64,000 nt of DNA from Phormidium tenue FACHB-886 (GTDB taxonomy: Bacteria; Cyanobacteriota; Cyanobacteriia; Elainellales; Elainellaceae), in NCBI RefSeq assembly GCF_014764505.1, contig NZ_JACXWX010000004.1:124001-188000 (forward strand), read 5' to 3'. Shown in pieces: positions 8,867-18,321 of this stretch. Every line of letters starts with the position of its first letter. The stretch's first letter is position 1. The notes beneath the pieces were generated by a model that saw only the letters and a program-made list of their open reading frames with translations, made no database searches and was not told where the DNA came from. The position numbers were made by a program, and so were the translations under genes.

Positions 8867-10537
8867 CTATTCAATAGATTCCAACATCTGTTCTATTTCA
8901 AGCAATTCATTAAAGACTTTAGAGTGCCAGTACCCAGGTCCAAGCTGATCGAGCAAGTGCTCTATGCCCTCTTTCCGCTGCTCCAAATCATCGTTTGACA
9001 AACTTTCTAACACTCTGTCGATGTGATTAATTCCATGATCACCTGCTGCATAGGGAGCACCAAAAACATGGACTAGGATGTCATTTGGGCTAGCAGCTAG
9101 TGTTCTAATACGGGGATTAAAAGAGCGACTAGTATGATTCGCATTACGCTCTAGAAGTAAAATATCTTCTCGTGGAACATCTGTGAGGGTAATGCTAGAG
9201 TGCGTTGTAATCAAGACGTGGCTATGCCTTCCAGTAAGAGCTTTGTCTAGATTAGAAACAATTTTACGTTTCCAAAAATCATTAAAATGAACTTCTGGTT
9301 CATCTAAGAGAATTAGAGCCTCTGCCTCACCCAGTAGGACAAATAAGCACATTCTCGCCAGAAAGCTCTGTTCACCATCACTGAGCCAGTTTAGGAGATG
9401 TAATGGAGGAGAGCTTTCTTCGTCATTTTCTGGATAGTTATCATTTTCTGGATGGTTAGAGGAAGTTCTTTCTATAAAAATGTTTACCTCTCGTAGTACT
9501 GATTGACCACTAGCTCCCGCCTCGTGCAACCTAGACAATCGCTTAAAAAATTCTAAGCTATTAATAAATGCCTTCAAGATCGCTTGGGCAGTGGCTTGAC
9601 CAGAGACAGTTAAGTCAAAAATGATTAAATAATCAGTGCCTAACCGTAAAGCACGTCCAGTCGATGGCTCTCGCGTTGCAATTTGAGCCAGCTGTTCGAC
9701 AAATTCTCGATCGCGCGGGCTAGCAGTGACTTGATTAAGACGGAATTTTAATGAGAAGCCAGACAGCCCTTTTATACTTGCCCCGTTTTCTCCGTTGAGC
9801 ACTTCTACCAATCGTGGATAGTCTGGCGATACGGCTAAATCAGCAAGAAGTCCACAAAGAGTCACCAAAGCTAGTTGCTTTGTTTCTATGAATGGGAAAC
9901 GGGTTTTCTGCTTCTGCTTCTGTTCGTTTTCCTCATCTAGGTCTTCCTCTATTGAGTCAGGGGAGGTAGTAGACCATCCAGGCAATTCTTGAAGCGCTCG
10001 TTCTCGCAAAATTTCTCTTCTTTCAGATAAATCTTGCGGCAAAGGAGCAAAACTGCCCTCTGACTTATCTCTATCTTCTTTTTCTAATTCTTTCCAGGCA
10101 GTTTCGCTGCCGGTCGTAAAAGCCACGACAATTTTAGGCAAGATGTCTTTGTCTACCCTGACAGGCTCACTAGCATCATCTATCCAAGCCTCCGGCTCAT
10201 CAAGAATAAAATTATCATTTACCTCTATGGCATCTGGAGTTTGAGCAATGTTTGTTATTTTTACTGCTTTCTTTTTTACTATTTTCTGTGGGTCATCATG
10301 ACCAAGGTCATACTCCAGAACGAATCCATAATCTGGTGAGTTGTTTCGTTCTAAACACCGCATGATATCAAGAAGTAACCGCAAGACAGTCGATTTGCCT
10401 GTTCCATTGACTCCGACTAAAAAGTCCAAGTAGTAGGTAGGCGAATAGTCAGGGGAATCGTCGATGTCAGGGCTGAATTTAATTTCCAGCTTTCTTAAGA
10501 CACGATAATCTTCTACGCGCAAGCGTCTTAGTCTCAT
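8867..10537 (-). CDS. RecF/SMC-type AAA ATPase (restriction-associated, PtuA-like)
   Basis: 556 residues from ATG 10537, whose ATG overlaps the TGA of the methylase gene (ATGA) and follows a GGGAGAG. The start MRLRRLRVEDYRVLRKLEI is the usual first strand of RecF-like ATPases. Walker A is GVNGTGKST (residues 42-50), the ABC-type signature is LSDGEQ (385-390), Walker B is ILLDEPEVHF (409-418) and the H-loop is TTHSS (444-448). The middle holds charged helices (EEDLDEENEQKQKQK) instead of a long coiled coil. Such OLD/PtuA-class ATPases act as sensors or DNA clamps that licence a partner nuclease, here most plausibly the HNH protein encoded next. AAA ATPases of this type are known next to restriction-modification genes; the partner assignment is inference from order and spacing. 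Confidence 0.85.
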   Translation of the reverse strand: MRLRRLRVEDYRVLRKLEIKFSPDIDDSPDYSPTYYLDFLVGVNGTGKSTVLRLLLDIMRCLERNNSPDYGFVLEYDLGHDDPQKIVKKKAVKITNIAQTPDAIEVNDNFILDEPEAWIDDASEPVRVDKDILPKIVVAFTTGSETAWKELEKEDRDKSEGSFAPLPQDLSERREILRERALQELPGWSTTSPDSIEEDLDEENEQKQKQKTRFPFIETKQLALVTLCGLLADLAVSPDYPRLVEVLNGENGASIKGLSGFSLKFRLNQVTASPRDREFVEQLAQIATREPSTGRALRLGTDYLIIFDLTVSGQATAQAILKAFINSLEFFKRLSRLHEAGASGQSVLREVNIFIERTSSNHPENDNYPENDEESSPPLHLLNWLSDGEQSFLARMCLFVLLGEAEALILLDEPEVHFNDFWKRKIVSNLDKALTGRHSHVLITTHSSITLTDVPREDILLLERNANHTSRSFNPRIRTLAASPNDILVHVFGAPYAAGDHGINHIDRVLESLSNDDLEQRKEGIEHLLDQLGPGYWHSKVFNELLEIEQMLESIE

Positions 10538-12681
10538 GTCTCTCTCCCTGAAAGTGAGCCGTTTGAGCCGAATAGCCATATATCTCGCTCCGTTACACGA
10601 CGGTAAGCGAACATCGTTGATTTACTTTTGGGATCTACGACTGTTACAGGCACAATCAACCCCATGCATTCTAGGAGGGCTAATGTAAGACGAGTTGACT
10701 CTAAAGTTCCCTCGGAATAATCTAAATTTAACTGCTCTAGGGTGAAATGTAACGCTGTCTCATAATTATCAGGCTCTGCATCCCCAACCAATGCTGTCTT
10801 CTCGCATATCTTTCGCCAAACCTGCTGCTGGTCATCGTTAAGCTTACTAACTACATTCAATTCCTCTTGAATAAGCTTGGGAGGCGTTCGCTCCTCCTGA
10901 GCAAGTGAAGGTAGTTCCAATCGTCCAAAAAGGCTATCAATTCGCTGAGCTAGTTTTCTCTGATTATCATAAATATTGCGAAGAAGGGTGGTGGGAGAAT
11001 CAATGAGTTGGGATTCAACCGGGGTAATAACGTAGCGCTCTGGGCGGAGATCGTAGGCTTGTTGCTGAATATCGATTGCTCGAACCCCCACCCCTAGTAA
11101 TCTAGGGGATTCACCAATTGCCCCTTTTCCATCTCTAAAGAACGCGATCGCAGCAGCCCAAGCTGGACTAGTAAGCAGTTTGATTGAGGATGGCTCTACT
11201 TGCTTCGAGATCTCTTCTGTTTCTTCGACTTCAAGTTCTTGCTCTTCGCTAGGGTTTTCAGCGGAGGAAATTACGGCTCTAGTCGAGATCCAGACTGTTT
11301 TAGGTATAGGGACCTTGACTGTAATCTTGAATTCTGTTGGTGGCGTTAGTAGTTCCAGCAACAGGTGCGGACCCTGCTCAACTTCTTCGACTTCAGGTTC
11401 TTGCTTGGTTGACCCTGTTGCTGACGGATCAATAAATTCAACAGATTTGAGAGCATGGTTAATGCCCCAACAAACTACACCTGGACATCCTGTTTCTCTA
11501 GAGATCCAATGCACTTTTACCTCTGGAGCATCGCCTTTAGGGAACTGAGCATTAGGTGCGGGGTGCCGCTTTGCCCACAGCTGTTCTACAAAGGGTAAAT
11601 CGCTGGTTTGAGGAGGTGGGTACTGAGTTAAATTGCGTCCCCGACCGGAAGGATAGCCATCCTGCTCTAGCTGGAAGAACCAGGTCAAATGATCTTCGGG
11701 AGATAATCGCTTCGTAAAGAGTAATAGATTGGTCTGTAATGGGCTGTAGGGTTGAAACGCATCTTTAGGAAGGGCGACAACTGCATCTAACGTATTTCCA
11801 TCCACTAAATCAGTGCGGAGGGCTTTATCGGCTGAATTGTTACTGAATAGTAAGCCAGAAGGGGCTAAAACACCTGCTATTCCATCCTGGTCTAGATTGC
11901 GTAAGGCTAACGTAATGAGGGCTGTCTCACTTCTACTAATTTTCCTACCTAACTTGTCCCCTGTAAGAGCAGCGTCCATCTTTTCGCCAAAAGGCGGGTT
12001 CATGAGAACACGGCTGAAGGCTTTAACACCACTAAATTTTTCAACTCTGAATGGAAAAAGTCGCTCTTGGGAGAGTAATGAGTCTGATTCATCAACAATG
12101 CTGAGGGAATTGCCATCCTGAATGGAGTCTTCTCGTAAGGGAATTCTGTGTAGAAGTAGATTTGCTCTGGCAATTCTTGCCCATTCTGGCGATATTTCAA
12201 CACCAAAGGTTCGAGGTTCCTGGTTTCCCTCAGTCACTTCTCTAGTAACTAGTAGCCCACCACTTCCACAGGCAAAATCTGCTAAAGAGTCGCCTGGGTT
12301 AACTTCAGCAAGAGTGTGCATGAAACGAGCGATATGGCGTGGTGTGGGGTAGCGCCCTCCTGCCAGCATTTCAGACAAGCGAAATAGGACATGCTGATCG
12401 AAGAGAGTAGCAAATTGTTGAACCCGGTCATCACCGCCTAGTTGTTCAGCGGCAGATCTTAAATCATCTCGCAATCGGGCAAACTTAGTAATATCGACAG
12501 AGTCAGCCCGCACAGTAAGGGATCGGGGCAATAAGCGATCGGGCAACTCTCCTTCTAGTTCGCTTTCGTTTAGAAACAACCGAGCGATGTACTCGATAAT
12601 TGTTAAGTCATCAGCGATTCCGGCACTACGAAAGACCGACCATGAACGGTTTACTGCTTCATTAGCTTCGTTGGCTGACAC
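10534..12681 (-). CDS. Second N6-adenine DNA methylase with long C-terminal extension
   Basis: 715 residues. The AdoMet-binding motif is DFACGSGG (135-142) and the catalytic motif NPPF (228-231), the signature of gamma-class adenine methyltransferases such as HsdM. It is not a duplicate of the HsdM two genes upstream: the N-terminal domain differs and residues 430-480 contain two acidic repeats (EPEVEEVEQ; EEQELEVEETEE). The C-terminal part has helices (LRNIYDNQRKLAQRIDSLFG) like the end of HsdS/HsdM conserved regions and then a possible winged-helix (LNLDYSEGTLESTRLTLALL). It starts 39 bp after hsdS and overlaps the ATPase gene by four bases. It may methylate a second site, or act as a DNA-binding scaffold for the ATPase and HNH nuclease; the sequence does not decide. 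Confidence 0.8.
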   Translation of the reverse strand: MSANEANEAVNRSWSVFRSAGIADDLTIIEYIARLFLNESELEGELPDRLLPRSLTVRADSVDITKFARLRDDLRSAAEQLGGDDRVQQFATLFDQHVLFRLSEMLAGGRYPTPRHIARFMHTLAEVNPGDSLADFACGSGGLLVTREVTEGNQEPRTFGVEISPEWARIARANLLLHRIPLREDSIQDGNSLSIVDESDSLLSQERLFPFRVEKFSGVKAFSRVLMNPPFGEKMDAALTGDKLGRKISRSETALITLALRNLDQDGIAGVLAPSGLLFSNNSADKALRTDLVDGNTLDAVVALPKDAFQPYSPLQTNLLLFTKRLSPEDHLTWFFQLEQDGYPSGRGRNLTQYPPPQTSDLPFVEQLWAKRHPAPNAQFPKGDAPEVKVHWISRETGCPGVVCWGINHALKSVEFIDPSATGSTKQEPEVEEVEQGPHLLLELLTPPTEFKITVKVPIPKTVWISTRAVISSAENPSEEQELEVEETEEISKQVEPSSIKLLTSPAWAAAIAFFRDGKGAIGESPRLLGVGVRAIDIQQQAYDLRPERYVITPVESQLIDSPTTLLRNIYDNQRKLAQRIDSLFGRLELPSLAQEERTPPKLIQEELNVVSKLNDDQQQVWRKICEKTALVGDAEPDNYETALHFTLEQLNLDYSEGTLESTRLTLALLECMGLIVPVTVVDPKSKSTMFAYRRVTERDIWLFGSNGSLSGRET

Positions 12682-12720
12682 TCTACAAGTCTCCGATAAG
12701 CTTTCTACATCATAAATGGA

Positions 12721-13992
12721 CTACAATTCGCCTCGAAATGCCCGTTCCAGGATCGCTTGTTCTAGCTGGTCAAGAGTTTTAGCATCCTGATCCATGAGTT
12801 TTATCATTGCCTCCGACTCATCAAGCACAGAATCAAGATAGTTAACTACTTGATTCTGGGCATTGATTGAAGGTTTAGGGACTGGAATTTCTAGAACACT
12901 TGTGGGAGAAATACCCGTTTGTCCCCGGTTTTCAGCAAAAGCAGTTCCAGTTCGGCGACTTAAAACCTCCCGATTGCCTCGATCAGACCAGAGGTAGTAG
13001 TAAAGCCATTTACTAGAAAGATCTTGCTGATCCCTGGAGCGTAGAATCATAATTTTGCCGTCTACCGTCCAATTTTCTTCACATTTGTCAACATAAGAGA
13101 CACGTCCAAGTGTCCCTTCAGCAGCATTTGCCATCAAAACATCACCAGGTTTCAAAAACCTATCTTCAGGCATTTTTTGAGCTTGATCTTCCTTCATATA
13201 TGAAGGTCTATCCATTTTTAGGGAGTGTGGGTAGACGTGCTTACTTTTGAAAACTCGAATATTTGACGTTCCTTCACCCACAGCCCTACCGTTAAAGGCT
13301 GTCGCTACTGTCGCTAAAGGAACAATTTCAGCCATAGATTCGAGTTTATTGAAAGCATCATTAACCGTAACAGCTAATAATCGATCGCAATCCCGACGCA
13401 TTTCATCAAGCAATTCACGAGACGATCTCACCTCAGCCAACAGTGCTTCTACCCGCGCAATAATTCGTTGCTGAATATCAAGAGTCGGAGGTACCGGAAT
13501 GAGAGATAATTTCACGAAATCAGATGGAACTCGCTGTTGTCCAACTGCACCCTTGAAATGTTTTTGAGCTTCCTGTCTAAAAGATAGTCGTCTAACAAAC
13601 CTATAAATCCACTCTGGTAATACATCAGGTCCAGGACGAAGTACATGGAATTCAGTAGAACCAAACCCAATTCCATCAACCAGATTACGCGCTATTGCTG
13701 ATTTCCCATTCTCCATACAAGGAGTAATCTTCGCAAATAAGACATCTTCTTCCTCGAAGTATGTATAACCACGAGCTACTTCCTGATATTGACGAATTTC
13801 TAAACTATCAATACTTCCTTCTATATCATTAACGCCAGCCATTGGTAGGAATGAAGTGAGTTGCTCAGGTTGACGCTCGATTCGAGGTCGTCTTGGATTA
13901 ATTTCACAAACTTCTTCTAAAGGTTGTAGCCTCCAAGAGGGTGGTAACTTCCTTTGAAGTTCTTCGATTTCGGTTGTATTCAATGCAAGCAT
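12721..13992 (-). CDS. hsdS: Type I restriction specificity subunit HsdS
   Basis: 423 residues with the two-fold plan of HsdS: a first target-recognition domain (PLEEVCEINPRRPR to about residue 160), a helical spacer (QQRIIARVEALLAEVRSSRE), a second recognition domain (VPLATVATAFNGRAV to about 375) and a second helix ending LEQAILERAFRGEL. Each recognition domain reads half of a bipartite target, so the specificity cannot be predicted here. The start ATG shares one base with the TAA of hsdM (TAATG). There is no sign of recombinational shuffling repeats or a second hsdS nearby. Confidence 0.92.
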   Translation of the reverse strand: MLALNTTEIEELQRKLPPSWRLQPLEEVCEINPRRPRIERQPEQLTSFLPMAGVNDIEGSIDSLEIRQYQEVARGYTYFEEEDVLFAKITPCMENGKSAIARNLVDGIGFGSTEFHVLRPGPDVLPEWIYRFVRRLSFRQEAQKHFKGAVGQQRVPSDFVKLSLIPVPPTLDIQQRIIARVEALLAEVRSSRELLDEMRRDCDRLLAVTVNDAFNKLESMAEIVPLATVATAFNGRAVGEGTSNIRVFKSKHVYPHSLKMDRPSYMKEDQAQKMPEDRFLKPGDVLMANAAEGTLGRVSYVDKCEENWTVDGKIMILRSRDQQDLSSKWLYYYLWSDRGNREVLSRRTGTAFAENRGQTGISPTSVLEIPVPKPSINAQNQVVNYLDSVLDESEAMIKLMDQDAKTLDQLEQAILERAFRGEL

Positions 13993-15512
13993 TATGCCTC
14001 CTCCCCAGTCACTATCTTATGGAGGCGCTCTACAATACTCTGAAGCTTTTCCTGATTCTCTAGAATTCTGGCAGTGAGCTTTGACGGGTGGGGTAAGGCT
14101 TCTTCCTCAGCTTGATTGGGATTCCGAGCGGACAGGTCAAATCCCAGATCCGTGAAGGTTTTAATGTCTACATACCAGCTTGACTTTGGCAGCTTTTCAA
14201 TCGGAACCTCACCCGATTCAAATAGTCTTAAAAGCTGATTAATCTGTCCTGCCTCAGCAAAATGCTCGTCGTTGATTGGGCTGCCCTTGCTAAACTTCCT
14301 CAGGTTCTCAGGCAAAGGCATCTCGTAGTAAAGGACCTGCTTGGTCGAACCCGATCGCTGGAAGAACATCAGAGCCGTTTTGACATCAGAATAGGGGGCA
14401 AAGGCTCCAGGTGGGAGGCTAACGATTAGAAACAGATTGAAATCGTCTAAGAGCATTTCCTTGACGGTAGCAAATGCCCCACTCCGAAAAAGAGTGCCTT
14501 CAGGAACCACCACACCACACCGCGCTTTTCGACCAGGCTTCAGCTTCTTCAGAATGTGCTCAAGTGCGAGCAGTTCAGTGGCATTGCTCTTGATCGGAAA
14601 GTTCTCCTGAATTTGAGCATTTTCCTTGCCACCAAAGGGGGGATTGGTCAGCACCACGTCAAAGCGTTCAGAAACGGTGCGAACATTTTCTTCCAGCGTG
14701 TTCCGCCGCCGAATGTCGGGCACCAATACCCCATGCAGCACCATATTCATCGCTCCCAACAGGGCAGGCAATGCCTTTTTCTCTTGCCCCGTAAACGTTT
14801 TGGTCTGAAGGATTTTGCGGTCTTTAGTTGTTTTCTCCTGCTGTTTCATGTGGTCATATGCTTCAACTAAAAATCCACAAGAGCCGCAGAAGGGGTCATA
14901 AACGGTTTCGCCAATTTGGGGATCAATCACCTCTACCATGAAGCGAATAATCGATCGGGGCGTATAAAACTCTCCAGCTACCTTATTTTCGTTGCCTAGC
15001 CGTCTGAGTAGGGCTTCATATACATGGGAAACGGTGTGGATGTCATCAGGATTCTTAAAGTCAATGCTATCGACAATCTCTAGCACATCCTTTAGGTTAT
15101 AGGGCGAGGCGCAGACCAGGACGTTGCGATCGCCAAAGATGCCAGCAATGATCTCCCGCTCTTGGGAACCGGATAAATTCGCTAAATAAGGAATTAACGT
15201 CCCTCGAACAAACCGCATCAGTTCTTTGCCGTCCCACGTTGGCGTTGCCCGACGACCATTTTCGCCTGTCTTTTCTCCCAGAGCGTTAGGCACCCAATCC
15301 GACCAGCGATAGCCACTGTCAATTACCCGCGTGAACTTGCGCCCTGACAGTTTTGCTTCCAGTTCAAATATTTCTTCCTGCCCATCCAAAAACTTGAGGA
15401 ACAACAACCAGGCGAGATGCTCGACATACTCCATCACCCCGCCGCAATTATCATCTCGACGGAGAATATCACAGGCTCTCCAAATGTCGTTTTCTAGCTG
15501 CTCCCGACTCAC
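13992..15512 (-). CDS. hsdM: Type I DNA methyltransferase subunit HsdM
   Basis: 506 residues. The N-terminal helical HsdM_N domain (YVEHLAWLLFLKFLDG) is followed by the methylase domain with DPFCGSCGFL (206-215) and NPPF (290-293). The consensus Gly-Gly in motif I is Cys-Gly here, a substitution seen in other HsdM proteins and unlikely to inactivate. It transfers methyl groups to adenine N6 in the target read by HsdS and protects host DNA from HsdR. The start ATG overlaps the TGA of hsdR (ATGA). Confidence 0.95.
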   Translation of the reverse strand: MSREQLENDIWRACDILRRDDNCGGVMEYVEHLAWLLFLKFLDGQEEIFELEAKLSGRKFTRVIDSGYRWSDWVPNALGEKTGENGRRATPTWDGKELMRFVRGTLIPYLANLSGSQEREIIAGIFGDRNVLVCASPYNLKDVLEIVDSIDFKNPDDIHTVSHVYEALLRRLGNENKVAGEFYTPRSIIRFMVEVIDPQIGETVYDPFCGSCGFLVEAYDHMKQQEKTTKDRKILQTKTFTGQEKKALPALLGAMNMVLHGVLVPDIRRRNTLEENVRTVSERFDVVLTNPPFGGKENAQIQENFPIKSNATELLALEHILKKLKPGRKARCGVVVPEGTLFRSGAFATVKEMLLDDFNLFLIVSLPPGAFAPYSDVKTALMFFQRSGSTKQVLYYEMPLPENLRKFSKGSPINDEHFAEAGQINQLLRLFESGEVPIEKLPKSSWYVDIKTFTDLGFDLSARNPNQAEEEALPHPSKLTARILENQEKLQSIVERLHKIVTGEEA

Positions 15513-18163
15513 GCAATATCCTCACGATAGAGACGCTGCTGCACCTCATTTAGGGCTTGGCGTAAATTCTCTATCGTACCGAATCTTTGGACAACCCCAG
15601 ACACTTGCCCCATTTCTCTAAAGGGTGACAAGCGAAACACCTCAGGGTTAACCATTTCATCTACCCCTGCCAGACGATACTTGTCCAATAAAGCCAAAAT
15701 CACTTCTTTAGCCTCCGGAGTCTGGTTCTCCAGAAATCGCTCCTCATAGTTCAAGAATGCCTCTGTCCGCTCATCACGAGTGTGAACTGGCTTGTTGAAA
15801 GCTATATGTGCCAGAAGGTCAAACTGATCGGCTTTGGGTTGTGCCAAGACCTCGGCTAAAACCTCAATATGAACGCTCTCGGCTTCTAGTTCCTCTAGAA
15901 GGGCTTCTCGGTGATTAGTATCTGTCCAAATCTCATGCAGTTGGCTCCAGGCAGGAACATACCCCACCACCTTTCGCTTCGTGTAATCCAAATACTGTGC
16001 CAGAGTAAGCTGCTCTCCGGTAGACTCCACCAGAAATGTGGCTTCATCAGCGATCGTAACCTCCAGTCCCCGCACTCGAATCTTGCCAGGAGTGGCTTCA
16101 AAAGGTTTTAGCTCGATCGCTACACTTTGAGTAGCATCTGGAGCCGTTTCAACGCTCAAATTGCGGGGACGAAAGCCCGCTCCCTTCACAGCAAGACGAA
16201 TGGTTGTGGCTGGCAATTCTTCAAATCGAAAATGCCCATCGTCATCCGTTCGGACAGGTCCAACCTGCTGGTTTGCTCCAATCAAAGCACTTACCGCAGC
16301 CCCTACAATTAAGTCGCCCGTGTCAGCATGAATGACTGTCCCTTCTAGAATGCTGGTTCGCGGTCCTTCAATTTCTGCTGGTGGCTCTCCTGGTGGGCGA
16401 TCCCACTCATCAAACAGTCGGGATGCTCCTACATAATCAATAATACGGAACCATTCCTTGCCGATTGCAGCGTCAACCCGTGATCCCCGACCGATGATCT
16501 GTTTGAACAAGATTGGGGAAGCAATAGGCTTGATGAACACAATGTTCCGGCAGGAGGGCACATCAACCCCTGTGCTCAATAATTCTGCTGTGGTGGCGAC
16601 TATGGGAGTTTGGCGATCGCTATCCTGAAACTGCTCCAGCCAAGACTCCGCTTCCCCCTCTTCCGCAATGATAGGAACGGCATAGTCCGAGTAGCCCAAC
16701 TCAGCGAACTCATTCTGGAGCAGGCGAGCCGTCAAACGAGCATGAGTTCTATCCACACAGAAAACCATTGTTTTATCAGTAGCTCCAAAGCGGCGGAGTA
16801 ACCCCGCTAGGTGCTTGGTAATGGCTTCAGTGCGATCGGGCACCGTAATCTCTCGCTCAAACTGGGGAGTCTGGTAAACATCCCGCAAGTCCTGCCCTTC
16901 GGGAACGTAGATCTCAGCCCCCTGAACTTGGGCATCTTGAACGTGCAGCCCATCCTTATCTACCGTTGTCCGAACTCGATGGATTTTGTAGGTAGCGAGG
17001 AACCCATCTTCAATACCCTGTCCTAAGCTGTAGCTGTAGGCAGGCGGTTGCCAGGTTCCTTTAGTCGGGTCTTCTGGGTCTAGAGGAATTTCTGGCTCTT
17101 CCGCACAGAAGTAGGCATAGGTATCAACGCTCTCACTCTGCTTGGGCGTAGCCGTCATGCCCAACTGAATTGCCCCAGTGAAGTGTTGAAGAATCGCGTT
17201 CCACTTACCAAAGCCCGATCGATGGCACTCATCAATAATGATCAAGCCAAAGAAATCGGGTGGAATGCTCTTGAATAGCGAGTCATCTCCGTCACCAGAA
17301 TCCAAAGCCTGGTACAGGGCAAAGTAAAGCTCACGATTCGCGTTGAACTTCCCTCCCCGAATCAAGGCACGCGGATCGGCTGATCCACTGGCAAACGGTC
17401 CAAAGGCGTTGTAAGCCTGATTGCGTAAGACAATGCGATCGGCAATAAAGAGAACAGGCTTATTCAGCCATCCCGACTTCTTCAGCTTCCACACAAGTTG
17501 GAATGCCGTGAACGTCTTACCCGTCCCTGTCGCCATCGTCAAAAGGATTCGCTTCTGTCCAGCTACTACTCGTTCAATTACCCGCCGAATCGCCACCTCC
17601 TGAAAATAGCGAGGCTCCTTGCCGCAAATAGAAGTTGGACAGAATGGGTAAAGTAGCGGATCAGCTTTGGCATCTGGTTCTACGGCATAGGTTCCACCTG
17701 CTTCTGCTGCGATCTGGCGATCGTGGAGTTCCTCAGCAGCTTGCTCACGATACTGCTGCCACCGTTGCCAAAGCTCATGAGGGGTTGGGAAGGTGGAAAG
17801 CTCGTGGCTTCGATTCGAGAAAAAATCAAATTCTACGAATCCATGTCCATTGCTGGAGTAAGCAAAAGGCACGTCCAACATTTTGGCGTAAGACTTAGCT
17901 TGTTCTAGCCCCGAATCGACTTCGTGCGTCTCATCCTTCGCCTCCAGCACAGCGACCATCTGTCCGTAATAACGCAACAGGTAATCGACACGCCGGGGCT
18001 GACGACGTTTAGACTCTTCACCCACTAAATAAATTCTGCCAGCCGTAACGGGACGACCCTTAACAAAGTAATGCTCACGTTCAATCTGGCTCTCTCCCCA
18101 ACCTGAGAGCTTAAGTTTAGGGTCAATCAGTTTGGCACGTGTATCAGCTTCGTTATAAGACAC
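15509..18163 (-). CDS. hsdR: Type I restriction endonuclease subunit HsdR with Ig-like insertion
   Basis: 884 residues, first gene of the operon. The N-terminal nuclease has D60 and E74-A-K76 in VDYLLRYYGQ..AVLEAK. The SF2 motor has Walker A ATGTGKT (211-217), DECH (311-314), TATP (about 337) and QIIGRGSR (555-562). Between the motor and the C-terminal helical domain, residues 604-688 form a carboxypeptidase-regulatory-like Ig fold (GTVIHADTGDLIVGAAVSA; DDDGHFRFEELP; IRLAVKGAGF). That fold is common in secreted and membrane proteins and is out of place in a restriction motor. The C-terminus (about 720-884) resembles the EcoEI-type HsdR tail that contacts HsdM/HsdS. The start MSYNEADTRAKLIDPKL is the standard family start. 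Confidence 0.94.
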   Translation of the reverse strand: MSYNEADTRAKLIDPKLKLSGWGESQIEREHYFVKGRPVTAGRIYLVGEESKRRQPRRVDYLLRYYGQMVAVLEAKDETHEVDSGLEQAKSYAKMLDVPFAYSSNGHGFVEFDFFSNRSHELSTFPTPHELWQRWQQYREQAAEELHDRQIAAEAGGTYAVEPDAKADPLLYPFCPTSICGKEPRYFQEVAIRRVIERVVAGQKRILLTMATGTGKTFTAFQLVWKLKKSGWLNKPVLFIADRIVLRNQAYNAFGPFASGSADPRALIRGGKFNANRELYFALYQALDSGDGDDSLFKSIPPDFFGLIIIDECHRSGFGKWNAILQHFTGAIQLGMTATPKQSESVDTYAYFCAEEPEIPLDPEDPTKGTWQPPAYSYSLGQGIEDGFLATYKIHRVRTTVDKDGLHVQDAQVQGAEIYVPEGQDLRDVYQTPQFEREITVPDRTEAITKHLAGLLRRFGATDKTMVFCVDRTHARLTARLLQNEFAELGYSDYAVPIIAEEGEAESWLEQFQDSDRQTPIVATTAELLSTGVDVPSCRNIVFIKPIASPILFKQIIGRGSRVDAAIGKEWFRIIDYVGASRLFDEWDRPPGEPPAEIEGPRTSILEGTVIHADTGDLIVGAAVSALIGANQQVGPVRTDDDGHFRFEELPATTIRLAVKGAGFRPRNLSVETAPDATQSVAIELKPFEATPGKIRVRGLEVTIADEATFLVESTGEQLTLAQYLDYTKRKVVGYVPAWSQLHEIWTDTNHREALLEELEAESVHIEVLAEVLAQPKADQFDLLAHIAFNKPVHTRDERTEAFLNYEERFLENQTPEAKEVILALLDKYRLAGVDEMVNPEVFRLSPFREMGQVSGVVQRFGTIENLRQALNEVQQRLYREDIA

Positions 18164-18254
18164 TAGCTGTCAATTCATATCTCTGTTTTAGATTGCCCAA
18201 AAATCAAGTTGGTGCATAAGCCTCCTTCAAGAGGAGCCTACTCAAAAATATAAA

Positions 18255-18283
18255 TTGATATGCTGCGAGTCGCTAAATAATAT
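18255..18283 (+). promoter_or_regulatory. Putative promoter of the small winged-helix gene
   Basis: TTGATA (18255-18260), 17 bp, then TAATAT (18278-18283), 38 bp before the ATG at 18322. An overlapping TATAAT at 18281 is an alternative -10. The 158-bp gap between the divergent small gene and hsdR must also hold the restriction operon promoter. Confidence 0.45.
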
Positions 18284-18321
18284 AATCTAGTTCAAAAGTA
18301 CTATTCATTGAGATCAAGGTT

